The notes under the pieces were generated by a model. The model ran no database searches. It saw only the letters and a program-made list of their open reading frames with translations, and had not been told where the DNA came from. Source: Treponema sp. UBA792 (GTDB taxonomy: Bacteria; Spirochaetota; Spirochaetia; Treponematales; Treponemataceae). Taken from it: a stretch of DNA of 9,064 bases. The stretch's first letter is position 1. Every line of letters starts with the position of its first letter. Positions 1-6,143 of the stretch are shown one piece after another. Both the position numbers and the translations under genes were made by a program. The stretch is taken from contig DBIW01000009.1 of the NCBI GenBank assembly GCA_002296965.1, positions 1-9,064 on the forward strand, given 5' to 3'.

Positions 1-9
1 TTGGATAAT

Positions 10-44
10 TCCAATAAGCGGAAACGCAAATTCAACTTATTGGA
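10..44 (+). promoter_or_regulatory. Hairpin overlapping the recombinase Shine-Dalgarno
   Basis: A perfect 9-bp inverted repeat pairs TCCAATAAG (10-18) with CTTATTGGA (36-44) around a 17-nt loop. The right arm contains the first three bases of the GGAGG ribosome binding site (42-46) of the recombinase start at 52. In RNA the stem would therefore hide the ribosome binding site, so it may restrain translation of the recombinase. It has no T-run after it, so it is not an intrinsic terminator. An alternative reading is a recombinase binding site or part of an inverted repeat substrate. The pairing is visible; the function is inferred. Confidence 0.45.
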
Positions 45-51
45 GGTCGTT

Positions 52-611
52 ATGAAAAACGGCATAACTTTTGAGGAGTATTTGAAGAAAGAAACCTTTC
101 AAAGAATACTCTAGCTTCTTATCTTTGGACGGCAAAATATTTTACAGAGCATTATGACTGCGCGAGCAAAGAAAATCTTCTTGCCTACAAAGGCTACTTG
201 CTGGAATATTACAAGCCGAAAACTGTAAATCTTAGAATTCAGGGAATGAACAAGTATTTGTGCTTTATTGGAAAAGAGAACTTGCAGCTAAAGTTTGTAA
301 AAGTCCAGCAAAAAAATTTTCCGGAAAATGTAATCAGCAATGCTGACTATCAGTTCTTAAAGGCAAAGCTAAAAGCCGACGGAAATTTAGAATGCTATTT
401 TGTTGTCTGGTTTATTGCCGCAACCGGCGCGCGCGTAAGCGAGCTTGTCCAGATAAAAGTTGAGCACGTTAAAGCCGGGTACTTTGATTTGTACCGCAAA
501 GGCGGAAAGCTTCGCCGTTTATACATTTCTTTTACAGCATTTCCGCTTGGTTTTGCCGTCAATGCCTATGTAGTTGCATTCTTCCTTTTATCGTTGAGAA
601 TGTGTAGATGA
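52..611 (+). pseudogene. Tyrosine recombinase/integrase remnant (frameshifted, C-terminally truncated)
   Basis: The gene starts at ATG 52 with GGAGG five bases upstream and reads MKNGITFEEYLKKE before running into a stop at 112-114. The sensible protein continues in the next frame (LSKNTLASYLWTAKYF...) once one A is restored in the A-run near 92-94, giving a normal N-terminal core-binding (SAM-like) domain. The catalytic domain begins with ATGARVSELVQIKVEHV, which holds the first catalytic arginine, and GGKLRRLYI, which holds the usual beta-hairpin lysine. After about position 530 the family sequence is replaced by an unrelated tail ending at 611. The HxxR box, the second histidine and the nucleophilic tyrosine are all missing, so it cannot catalyse recombination. 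Its sequence style (KPKTVNLRIQ, NKYLCF, KFVKVQQKNF, VISNADYQFLK) resembles, from memory, the roughly 300-residue integrases found next to type I restriction hsdS genes. Base composition is more AT-rich than the flanking housekeeping genes. Family assignment is firm; the hsdS link is an inference. Confidence 0.82.
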
Positions 612-652
612 TATTCAAAAAATCCTTCCACCATAGAGAAATTTTATCATAT

Positions 653-729
653 TTGAATTCTTGTGTAAATTTCTTTTCATGCGTAAGTTCTGGGCGAAAA
701 ATTCGCTTTACTTGAATTCTTTGCGTAAA
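653..729 (+). repeat. Diverged direct repeat upstream of proS
   Basis: TTGAATTCTTGTGTAAA (653-669) is repeated as TTGAATTCTTTGCGTAAA (712-729), differing by one extra T and one T/C change. The second copy supplies the putative -35 of the proS promoter. The copies could be a duplicated promoter or regulator site, a scar of the rearrangement that truncated the upstream recombinase, or chance in AT-rich DNA. The rest of the 612-747 spacer holds only a weak 5-bp hairpin (GCGAA 694-698 with TTCGC 702-706). Confidence 0.4.
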
Positions 730-739
730 ATGATATAAA
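712..739 (+). promoter_or_regulatory. Putative sigma70-type promoter of proS
   Basis: TTGAAT (712-717) and TATAAA (734-739) are separated by 16 bp, a fair match to the housekeeping -35/-10 pattern. Transcription would begin about 7 nt after the -10, at roughly 745-748, which is essentially on the proS ATG at 748. This is a sequence match only; AT-rich DNA produces such matches by chance. Confidence 0.45.
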
Positions 740-747
740 ATGCAGGA

Positions 748-2556
748 ATGAAAGCAAGCAAAACTCTTATCTGGACACTGCGCGACGCTCCTAACGACGC
801 GGTAATTGCAAGCCATCAGCTTATGATGCGCTCAGGAATGATTCGCAAACTCGGAAACGGTCTTTACGCATATATGCCGTTCGGCTACCGTTCGCTGATG
901 AAGGTTCAGAAGATAATCAGGGAAGAGCTTGATGCGGCTGGACTTCTTGAGATAAAGCCAACTGTTATTCAGCCGGGTGATTTGTGGAAGGAATCCGGCA
1001 GATGGGATAAAATGTCCGGCGAAATGCTTACGGCAAAGAACCGCGGCGGTCAGGACATGGTTGTTTCTCCGACGGCGGAAGAGGCTTTTACGGCTGTTGT
1101 GCGTGACGGACTGTCATCCTACAAACAGCTTCCGTTTTCACTTTATCAGATAAATACAAAATACCGCGACGAGATTAGGCCGCGCTACGGTGTCATGCGC
1201 GGACGCGAATTCATAATGATGGACGCGTATTCGTTCGACAAGGACGAGAATGATCTGAACGCATCTTATGACAATGTCGCCGCGGCCTACAGAAGGATTT
1301 TCAAGAGGCTCGGACTCAAGACGATTTCCGTAAAGGCGGATACTGGTTCCATGGGCGGTTCTGGTTCGGAGGAGTTCATGGTGGAAAGTCCGGTCGGAGA
1401 TGACACTCTCCTTCTCTGCCCGGACTGTTCTTACGCCGCGAATGTGGAAAAAGCCGCCTGCAGAGGGGAAATTCCGCTCGACAGCGAGGGAAATCCGCAG
1501 AAAAAGACGGAACTTCCGGTTGAGATGGTCGCTACTCCGAACGTTTTCAGCATAGAGGATATGGAGAATTTCTTCCATGCGAAATCAACTACTTTCCTCA
1601 AGGCTCTGATTTACAAGGTCTACAACTGCGGAATCGACCTTTCGGCGAACGAGCAGTACAAGAACGCAAAGACGGTTACCGAAGCCGGCGTGACATATAT
1701 TCCGGAGACATTTTTCTGTGTGCTTATCCGTGGAGATTTGGATGTGAACGAGGCGAAGCTTGCGGCGGTTCTTAAAGCCAGCGGAGCGGAGCTTGCTTCC
1801 GACGAGGACGTGCGCAGATATTCCGGCGCGCCGCATGGTTTTGTCGGGCCAATCGGACTGAAAATTCCTGTTCTCGCCGATGATTCCACAATCGGAATGC
1901 ATGACTGCATAGCGGGAAGCGGCAAGGAAGGTTTTCATATAAAGCACGTTGAGCCTGGGCGTGATTTTGTTCCGTTCATGACAGCGGACGTGAGAACCTG
2001 CATGGAAGGCGATTTGTGTCCGGAATGTGGCGGAAAATTCTATATGAAAAAAGGAAACGAGCTGGGACATATATTCAAGCTCGGCGCAAAATATACAAAA
2101 CCGATGAATGTCTCTTACCTTGACGTGAACGGAAAGCCGGTTACGCCTCTCATGGGATGTTACGGAATCGGCGTGGACAGAACTCTTGCCTCAATCATCG
2201 AAGGAAACCATGACGACAAAGGAATCATCTGGCCGATGAGCGTGGCTCCGTATCAGGTTGCTGTTGTTCCTGTTCAGTATAAAGGAAAAATGCAGGAGAC
2301 CGCCGACCGGATTTACGATGAGCTTACAAAAGCCGGTATAGAAGTTCTTTTGGATGACCGCAACGAGCGTCCCGGCGTAAAATTCGCGGACTCGGAGCTT
2401 CTCGGATTTCCTGTAAGAATCGTTGTCGGAGACAAGAATCTTCCGAACGTCGAAATCAAAATCCGCAGCGCGGAAAACGCGGAGCTTGTTCCGGCTGAAA
2501 AAGCGGCGGAAACTGCCATTCAGCTTGTAAGGAAGGCTCTTTCAGAACTGGAATAA
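748..2556 (+). CDS. proS: Proline--tRNA ligase (bacterial type with editing insertion)
   Basis: This class II synthetase charges tRNA-Pro with proline in the cytoplasm. The 602-residue length is normal for the long bacterial type. The N-terminus MKASKTLIWTLRD aligns with the usual MRAS... start and supports the ATG at 748. Visible landmarks are the TAEE loop (about 109-112), motif 2 (139-163, YRDEIRPR...RGREF), an editing INS/YbaK-like insertion (about 225-407, expected to hydrolyse mischarged Ala-tRNA-Pro), motif 3 (469-484, MGCYGIGVDR) and a C-terminal HGTP anticodon-binding domain (about 500-602). CPDC (224-227) and CPEC (424-427) flank the editing domain and could form a zinc site, as in many bacterial homologues. 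GNELGHIFKLG (436-446) matches the conserved segment before motif 3. AGGA touches the start codon with no spacer, so initiation is unlikely to use an ordinary Shine-Dalgarno. A terminator follows 35 bp after the stop, so the gene is probably monocistronic. Confidence 0.97.
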   Translation: MKASKTLIWTLRDAPNDAVIASHQLMMRSGMIRKLGNGLYAYMPFGYRSLMKVQKIIREELDAAGLLEIKPTVIQPGDLWKESGRWDKMSGEMLTAKNRGGQDMVVSPTAEEAFTAVVRDGLSSYKQLPFSLYQINTKYRDEIRPRYGVMRGREFIMMDAYSFDKDENDLNASYDNVAAAYRRIFKRLGLKTISVKADTGSMGGSGSEEFMVESPVGDDTLLLCPDCSYAANVEKAACRGEIPLDSEGNPQKKTELPVEMVATPNVFSIEDMENFFHAKSTTFLKALIYKVYNCGIDLSANEQYKNAKTVTEAGVTYIPETFFCVLIRGDLDVNEAKLAAVLKASGAELASDEDVRRYSGAPHGFVGPIGLKIPVLADDSTIGMHDCIAGSGKEGFHIKHVEPGRDFVPFMTADVRTCMEGDLCPECGGKFYMKKGNELGHIFKLGAKYTKPMNVSYLDVNGKPVTPLMGCYGIGVDRTLASIIEGNHDDKGIIWPMSVAPYQVAVVPVQYKGKMQETADRIYDELTKAGIEVLLDDRNERPGVKFADSELLGFPVRIVVGDKNLPNVEIKIRSAENAELVPAEKAAETAIQLVRKALSELE

Positions 2557-2590
2557 TTTATGTGACCGCAGAAAAATTTTGTAAGAAATA

Positions 2591-2628
2591 AGACGAACCG
2601 GAGAGCGAGATTTTCCGGTTGTCTTTTT
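2591..2628 (+). terminator. Rho-independent terminator after proS
   Basis: AACCGGA (2596-2602) pairs with TCCGGTT (2614-2620). The stem is lengthened outward by GAC (2592-2594) with GTC (2621-2623) around a single bulged G at 2595, and inward by G-U and A-U pairs. The right arm runs directly into TTTTT (2624-2628). It lies 34 bp past the proS stop and matches an intrinsic terminator well. The T-run ends only 11 nt before the start codon of the next gene. Confidence 0.85.
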
Positions 2629-2630
2629 AT

Positions 2631-2635
2631 GGGGG
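2631..2635 (+). promoter_or_regulatory. Ribosome binding site choosing the ATG at 2640
   Basis: GGGGG sits four bases before ATG 2640, directly after the terminator T-run. The open frame extends back to a TTG at 2619, but that codon lies inside the terminator stem and adds seven residues ahead of a good signal peptide, so the ATG is preferred. Confidence 0.6.
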
Positions 2636-2639
2636 CTGT

Positions 2640-3770
2640 ATGATTAAAAAATGTATCTGTAGACTGGCGGCGGCTGTTTCTCTTGTTTTTGTTGGAATGC
2701 CGTCCGTGTTGTCCGCAGTTCCGGGAGTCGATTCTTTTATAAAGGATATTTCCGGCGAGTATGTTTATTATCAGGACATGAGCTTTAAACGGGAATCTTA
2801 TGTCGGAATTCTTTGTTATGACGAGTCAACTTACCAGATAAGGTATTATGCTCCGAAAGATGAAAAGGAGAAACTTCCCGAAAGGGAAATTTCCCTTCTT
2901 GTGTCCATAAATCCTGATGTGGCTTATTGGGAAATGACAGGAGAAAGGGTTGTCTCCGTGATATTTTCTGATAACGGGGATGTGGACATACTGAACTATC
3001 TCCATGACCTTCTTTATGAATTTTCCGCTCGCCGTATAAAAATAGGCACGCTTTCTCCATTTGTGCACGGATATGCGAATCCGAGCGACGTCCGCAAGGC
3101 CGGATTTACGTCAAAAGAGGATTTTGCCCAGTTCGGAGGAAGCGTGACGGTTCAATATGACGTGATCATACCGATGTTTAATATCCGCACCATATCAGAT
3201 TCGACGGGAAAAGCCATATTTGACTGCTGCACAATCGGATTTTTACAGAATTCCGATGACGATTCCTTCTCCAGTTTCAAGGGATTTCCGCAGACGGAGA
3301 AAAAATCTGTCCAGAAGATAAATAAATATGTAAAAACCAGAAAATACTCCACGATTGATTCCCAGTTCGTGACGCTTGATGAGAACTGGGCGCAGCCGCT
3401 TGAGAATTTATGGACGCTCGGTGATGCGGCGGTCGTTACGGTCACATCAATTCCCTATGCGGCAAATGACCATGGAATGTACTTTTATTCAACCGTCCGC
3501 CGTATGGTCGAGAGCATAGGCGGCTCTTACGTGGATCTGCGCCGGGTATCCCTCGAAAAATCAAACGACGGCCGCCGGTATAAAATAGGTTTTGTATCCT
3601 ACCAGCCAGAAAACGGACGTAACATCAGAGTCGAAAAAGTGATAGTTGAAAATCCCAATACAAACGGCTACTATTATTTTTCGATGTCTGTTTTTGAGGA
3701 CAATTATCAGCAGGACAAGAAATATTTTGACCAGATAGTAAAAAGTTACCGTGTCAATGTGAAAAAGTAG
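2640..3770 (+). CDS. Secreted protein of unknown function
   Basis: I do not recognise this 376-residue protein. Residues 1-26 form a classical signal peptide: a basic start (MIKKCICR), a hydrophobic core (LAAAVSLVFVGM) and a small-residue cleavage site (VLSA before VPGVDSF). It is therefore probably exported to the periplasm or envelope. There is no lipobox cysteine at the cleavage site and no later membrane segment. The mature part is mixed polar and aromatic, rich in short strands of the Y-x-Y type, with two adjacent cysteines in IFDCCTIGFL. The C-terminal ending, KKYFDQIVKSYRVNVKK, has the shape seen at the end of PsbP/Mog1-like secreted domains (an aspartate-led helix then SFR/SYR), but this is only a resemblance. 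It is separated from proS by a terminator, so it needs its own promoter or readthrough. It converges with the TPR gene. Codon use looks like its neighbours and gives no sign of recent transfer. Confidence 0.8.
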   Translation: MIKKCICRLAAAVSLVFVGMPSVLSAVPGVDSFIKDISGEYVYYQDMSFKRESYVGILCYDESTYQIRYYAPKDEKEKLPEREISLLVSINPDVAYWEMTGERVVSVIFSDNGDVDILNYLHDLLYEFSARRIKIGTLSPFVHGYANPSDVRKAGFTSKEDFAQFGGSVTVQYDVIIPMFNIRTISDSTGKAIFDCCTIGFLQNSDDDSFSSFKGFPQTEKKSVQKINKYVKTRKYSTIDSQFVTLDENWAQPLENLWTLGDAAVVTVTSIPYAANDHGMYFYSTVRRMVESIGGSYVDLRRVSLEKSNDGRRYKIGFVSYQPENGRNIRVEKVIVENPNTNGYYYFSMSVFEDNYQQDKKYFDQIVKSYRVNVKK

Positions 3771-3858
3771 AATTTGCGGACGTTTCATGAACATCAGGCG
3801 GGCCGGATAGACTTATGGAGATGCCGATTGTCTGAAGTCCAGGCTGATTTGTCCAGGG

Positions 3859-5712
3859 TTATTTCGCGTTCATTTTGCTGAGCAGGAGCTGGGCACGCAC
3901 ATTGTCCGGATAGATGGAGACGGCGTAGTCCGCGGCCCGTGCGGCGTTTCTTTCATCGCCGGTGTCCGCATATATTTTTGCAATCCTGAAGAAAATGTCG
4001 GAGCGCGTTGAATCCCGGATTTCCCGCCCCGCGAGTTTTCCGTAGAGGTCAAGGGCTTTTTCCTTCTGTCCGGAGGTGAAATATATATCCGCAAGATTCA
4101 TTCCTGCTCCGGTCGTGAGATACGGAGATACCTTGCGTTCATTTTCCGCGTTTTCTCCTCCGAATGCGCAGTATTCGTATATTCTTGTTGCCGTCTCCCC
4201 TAGTTCCGCATGAGCAGCGAACCATCCGCCTTCTTCCGCAAATGGAAGCGCAAGTTCCGGAAGAATCTGCTCGAACTGCTGCCAGAAGTCCTTTTCGCCG
4301 TCAAAAGCGTTCGTGTCGCTGATATAGCGGTAGAACAGGGTTTCCGCATCTTCATATTGTTTTGTCCTTATCAGAAAACTGACCGCATATTGGACCAGAA
4401 GTTCGGGGTACTTTTCTTTTTCCGAATAGTTTGATTCAAGGAGTTTCCACAAGTCCGCCGTCTTTGATTTTACGGTGACGTTTTTGTCCATCCTGTAGTT
4501 CAGATCCAGAAGAATTATTTCCAGATAGGGATTCCGTTCCCTTTTAAGTTCCGATGATATTCTGTATGCGGCATCGCTTATCGGAATTTTCCTTATCCGG
4601 TTGAATTTCTCCATTTCCAGAGATTCGATTCCTGCCTTTTTGAGTGCAAGCGTCTCGATGTCCTCTTCTTTTGTGTTCGAGTCTTCAACTGCAAAATCGG
4701 CATACAGTATCAGGCCGGGAACAAATTCCGGCCATCTGTTCACCTCAAAAAAAATGAGTTCCGCCGCTCTTTCCGAATTTCCGCGGTTTCTGGCAAAAAC
4801 AACGCTGTTCTGGACCAGCGCAGGCAGAATCTCGTTTGTGTCTTCATCTTCTTCATCCAGTGAGTAAATCGTGTTGAGGGCAAGCTGCCGCTTGTTTTCC
4901 GCGTTATCGCTGTCGGACAAAGAAAGATAGGCGTCTGCTTCAAGAGCCAGCAGCTTCAGTTCGCTTGTGATGAAAGGAGTTTTGTCATCATAATTGTACA
5001 GAAGCCGCAGCGCTGTTTCTGCTGTCGCAATCGAATCGTAGAATTTTCCGCTGTCGTAAAGCACAAGCGCCCAGAAATATGCGTCGTCTGCGTCAGAAAA
5101 ATTTTTCGGGCTGATTTCCGCGGCATTTTCGAATTTTCCGGCGGCAAGGTTGAATATTGCGCAGTTTCTGAGCCAGAGGTTGTTTCCTGTCCCTGTGTAG
5201 GCATCCTGATAAATTCTGTAGAGTTCCCCTTCCGAAAAGAATGAGCTCAGACCGGAACTGCCGGAATTCCTGACTGCTTTTCTGAGCGCCGCTTCTGAAT
5301 ATATAGAGCCGTATCTTGTGCCCGAAAGTTTCTCCGCATAATGGTATGCCTCTTCCGTGCGGCCGCTTCTCAGCATGAAATTTGATATTACCGCAGAAAG
5401 CTCCGGGTTCGACGGATTTTTTTTCAGTCCCTTCAAAAGGATTTTTTCGGCAAGCTCCTTTTCTCCAAGCTGAATATAGCGTCTGTAGAGACCGATAAAA
5501 GTCCACGAATCATAGGTGATACGTTCCGTTTCCTTGAGGGCTTTTAGCGCATCCTTGTGCTGGTTTTGTGAAATAAGTGCGTCAACAAGCTCAAGCTGTC
5601 CGGCGATGGGCTGCTTTTTCGCTTTCATATTGCACGAAAGGCATCCCATCGAGGCAACAATGATAAGAACGGGGAGAAATATTTTTTTCGGTTCAGGCCT
5701 CTTTCGTATCAT
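3859..5712 (-). CDS. TPR-repeat lipoprotein, function unknown
   Basis: From ATG 5712 this is a 617-residue predicted lipoprotein. A basic N-terminus (MIRKRPEPKK) leads into a hydrophobic stretch (IFLPVLIIVASMG) ending at a cysteine, with a second cysteine three residues on (CLSCN). Spirochaete lipoboxes are permissive, so either cysteine could be lipidated, but this motif is not ideal. The rest is almost entirely helical with TPR-like pairs: near residues 30-105 (ALKALKETERI, YRRYIQLGEKELAEKILLKGLKKNPSNPEL) and most clearly at the C-terminus, 539-617 (NLADIYFTSGQKEKALDLYGKL, FRIAKIYADTGDERNAARAADYAVSIYPDN). Such proteins usually act as scaffolds for envelope complexes; no enzyme motif is seen. 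The open frame reaches back to TTG 5736 and also has ATG 5721. I chose 5712 because it gives the most typical signal peptide and has AAGG just upstream, though the spacing is too short. It overlaps the nusB 3' end by 20 nt, so translation is probably coupled. T. pallidum has a hypothetical gene at this place as I recall. Confidence 0.8.
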   Translation of the reverse strand: MIRKRPEPKKIFLPVLIIVASMGCLSCNMKAKKQPIAGQLELVDALISQNQHKDALKALKETERITYDSWTFIGLYRRYIQLGEKELAEKILLKGLKKNPSNPELSAVISNFMLRSGRTEEAYHYAEKLSGTRYGSIYSEAALRKAVRNSGSSGLSSFFSEGELYRIYQDAYTGTGNNLWLRNCAIFNLAAGKFENAAEISPKNFSDADDAYFWALVLYDSGKFYDSIATAETALRLLYNYDDKTPFITSELKLLALEADAYLSLSDSDNAENKRQLALNTIYSLDEEDEDTNEILPALVQNSVVFARNRGNSERAAELIFFEVNRWPEFVPGLILYADFAVEDSNTKEEDIETLALKKAGIESLEMEKFNRIRKIPISDAAYRISSELKRERNPYLEIILLDLNYRMDKNVTVKSKTADLWKLLESNYSEKEKYPELLVQYAVSFLIRTKQYEDAETLFYRYISDTNAFDGEKDFWQQFEQILPELALPFAEEGGWFAAHAELGETATRIYEYCAFGGENAENERKVSPYLTTGAGMNLADIYFTSGQKEKALDLYGKLAGREIRDSTRSDIFFRIAKIYADTGDERNAARAADYAVSIYPDNVRAQLLLSKMNAK

Positions 5713-6142
5713 CCTTTGCATCGCCGATTTTATCAAGCATGGCGTTTATGAATTTGTATGCATCATCCGCGCCGTACTTTTTCGCTATATTGACAGCCTC
5801 ATCAATTACAATGCTTTTTGAACTGTGCTGAAAAAGCATCTCATAAATACTGGTTCTCAGGATGGCCAAAGTGACACGGTTAAGGCGATCCTTTGTCCAT
5901 TTTGGGGAAAGATGGTCTTCTATAAGTTTGTCAATCTCATCAATGTGATCAATCGTTCCGGCAACGATTAATCTTGCGAACGTGTATTCTTCCTGTTCAT
6001 TTTTTGATGGCTGCCTGTTGTCTCCGTCGGAGTCCTGATTTTTTTCCCAGGAAAAGTCCATCAGGCTGTCTACGGATGCTCCGCTGGCATCCCATGAATA
6101 CAGCGACTGGAAAGCAAGAATCCTTCCTTTTCGTCTTGACAC
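5693..6142 (-). CDS. nusB: Transcription antitermination factor NusB
   Basis: This 149-residue all-helical protein is a full-length NusB, the partner of NusE (S10) that binds boxA RNA and promotes antitermination and processing of rRNA transcripts. Recognisable parts are the N-terminal RRKGRILAFQSLYSWD, the central FARLIVAGTIDHIDEIDKLIEDHL and WTKDRLNRVTLAILRTSIYEML, and the C-terminal IDEAVNIAKKYGADDAYKFINAMLDKI. A polar insertion at about 30-50 (EKNQDSDGDNRQPSKNEQEE) is longer than in many homologues. It starts at GTG 6142, one base after the stop of the upstream chaperone gene. GGGAG (6154-6150), inside the end of that gene, gives a good ribosome binding site with a 7-nt spacer. Its own end overlaps the TPR lipoprotein start by 20 nt. 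Its rate of synthesis is therefore probably tied to both neighbours. Confidence 0.95.
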   Translation of the reverse strand: MSRRKGRILAFQSLYSWDASGASVDSLMDFSWEKNQDSDGDNRQPSKNEQEEYTFARLIVAGTIDHIDEIDKLIEDHLSPKWTKDRLNRVTLAILRTSIYEMLFQHSSKSIVIDEAVNIAKKYGADDAYKFINAMLDKIGDAKDDTKEA

Positions 6143-6143
6143 T

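Noticed and set aside
85..100. Programmed -1 frameshifting in the recombinase
   Set aside because: The shift direction fits, but there is no canonical slippery heptamer or downstream structure, and the gene also lacks its catalytic C-terminus.
538..600. Minus-strand peptide CNYIGIDGKTKRK, which recalls the IxIDGKTxR motif of some transposases
   Set aside because: The frame is only about 20 codons between stops with no neighbouring transposase sequence or element ends, so chance is more likely.
694..706. GCGAA/TTCGC hairpin followed by TTTA as a terminator of the recombinase
   Set aside because: A 5-bp stem with a 3-nt loop and only a three-T run is too weak to call.
559..816. 85-codon minus-strand open frame across the proS start
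   Set aside because: It overlaps the start of proS, has no ribosome binding site or family features, and reads as chance in AT-rich DNA.
1138..2070. Long minus-strand open frames opposite proS (146, 161 and 101 codons)
   Set aside because: They lie wholly inside a clear proS gene, have no recognisable protein features, and are shadows of its codon pattern.
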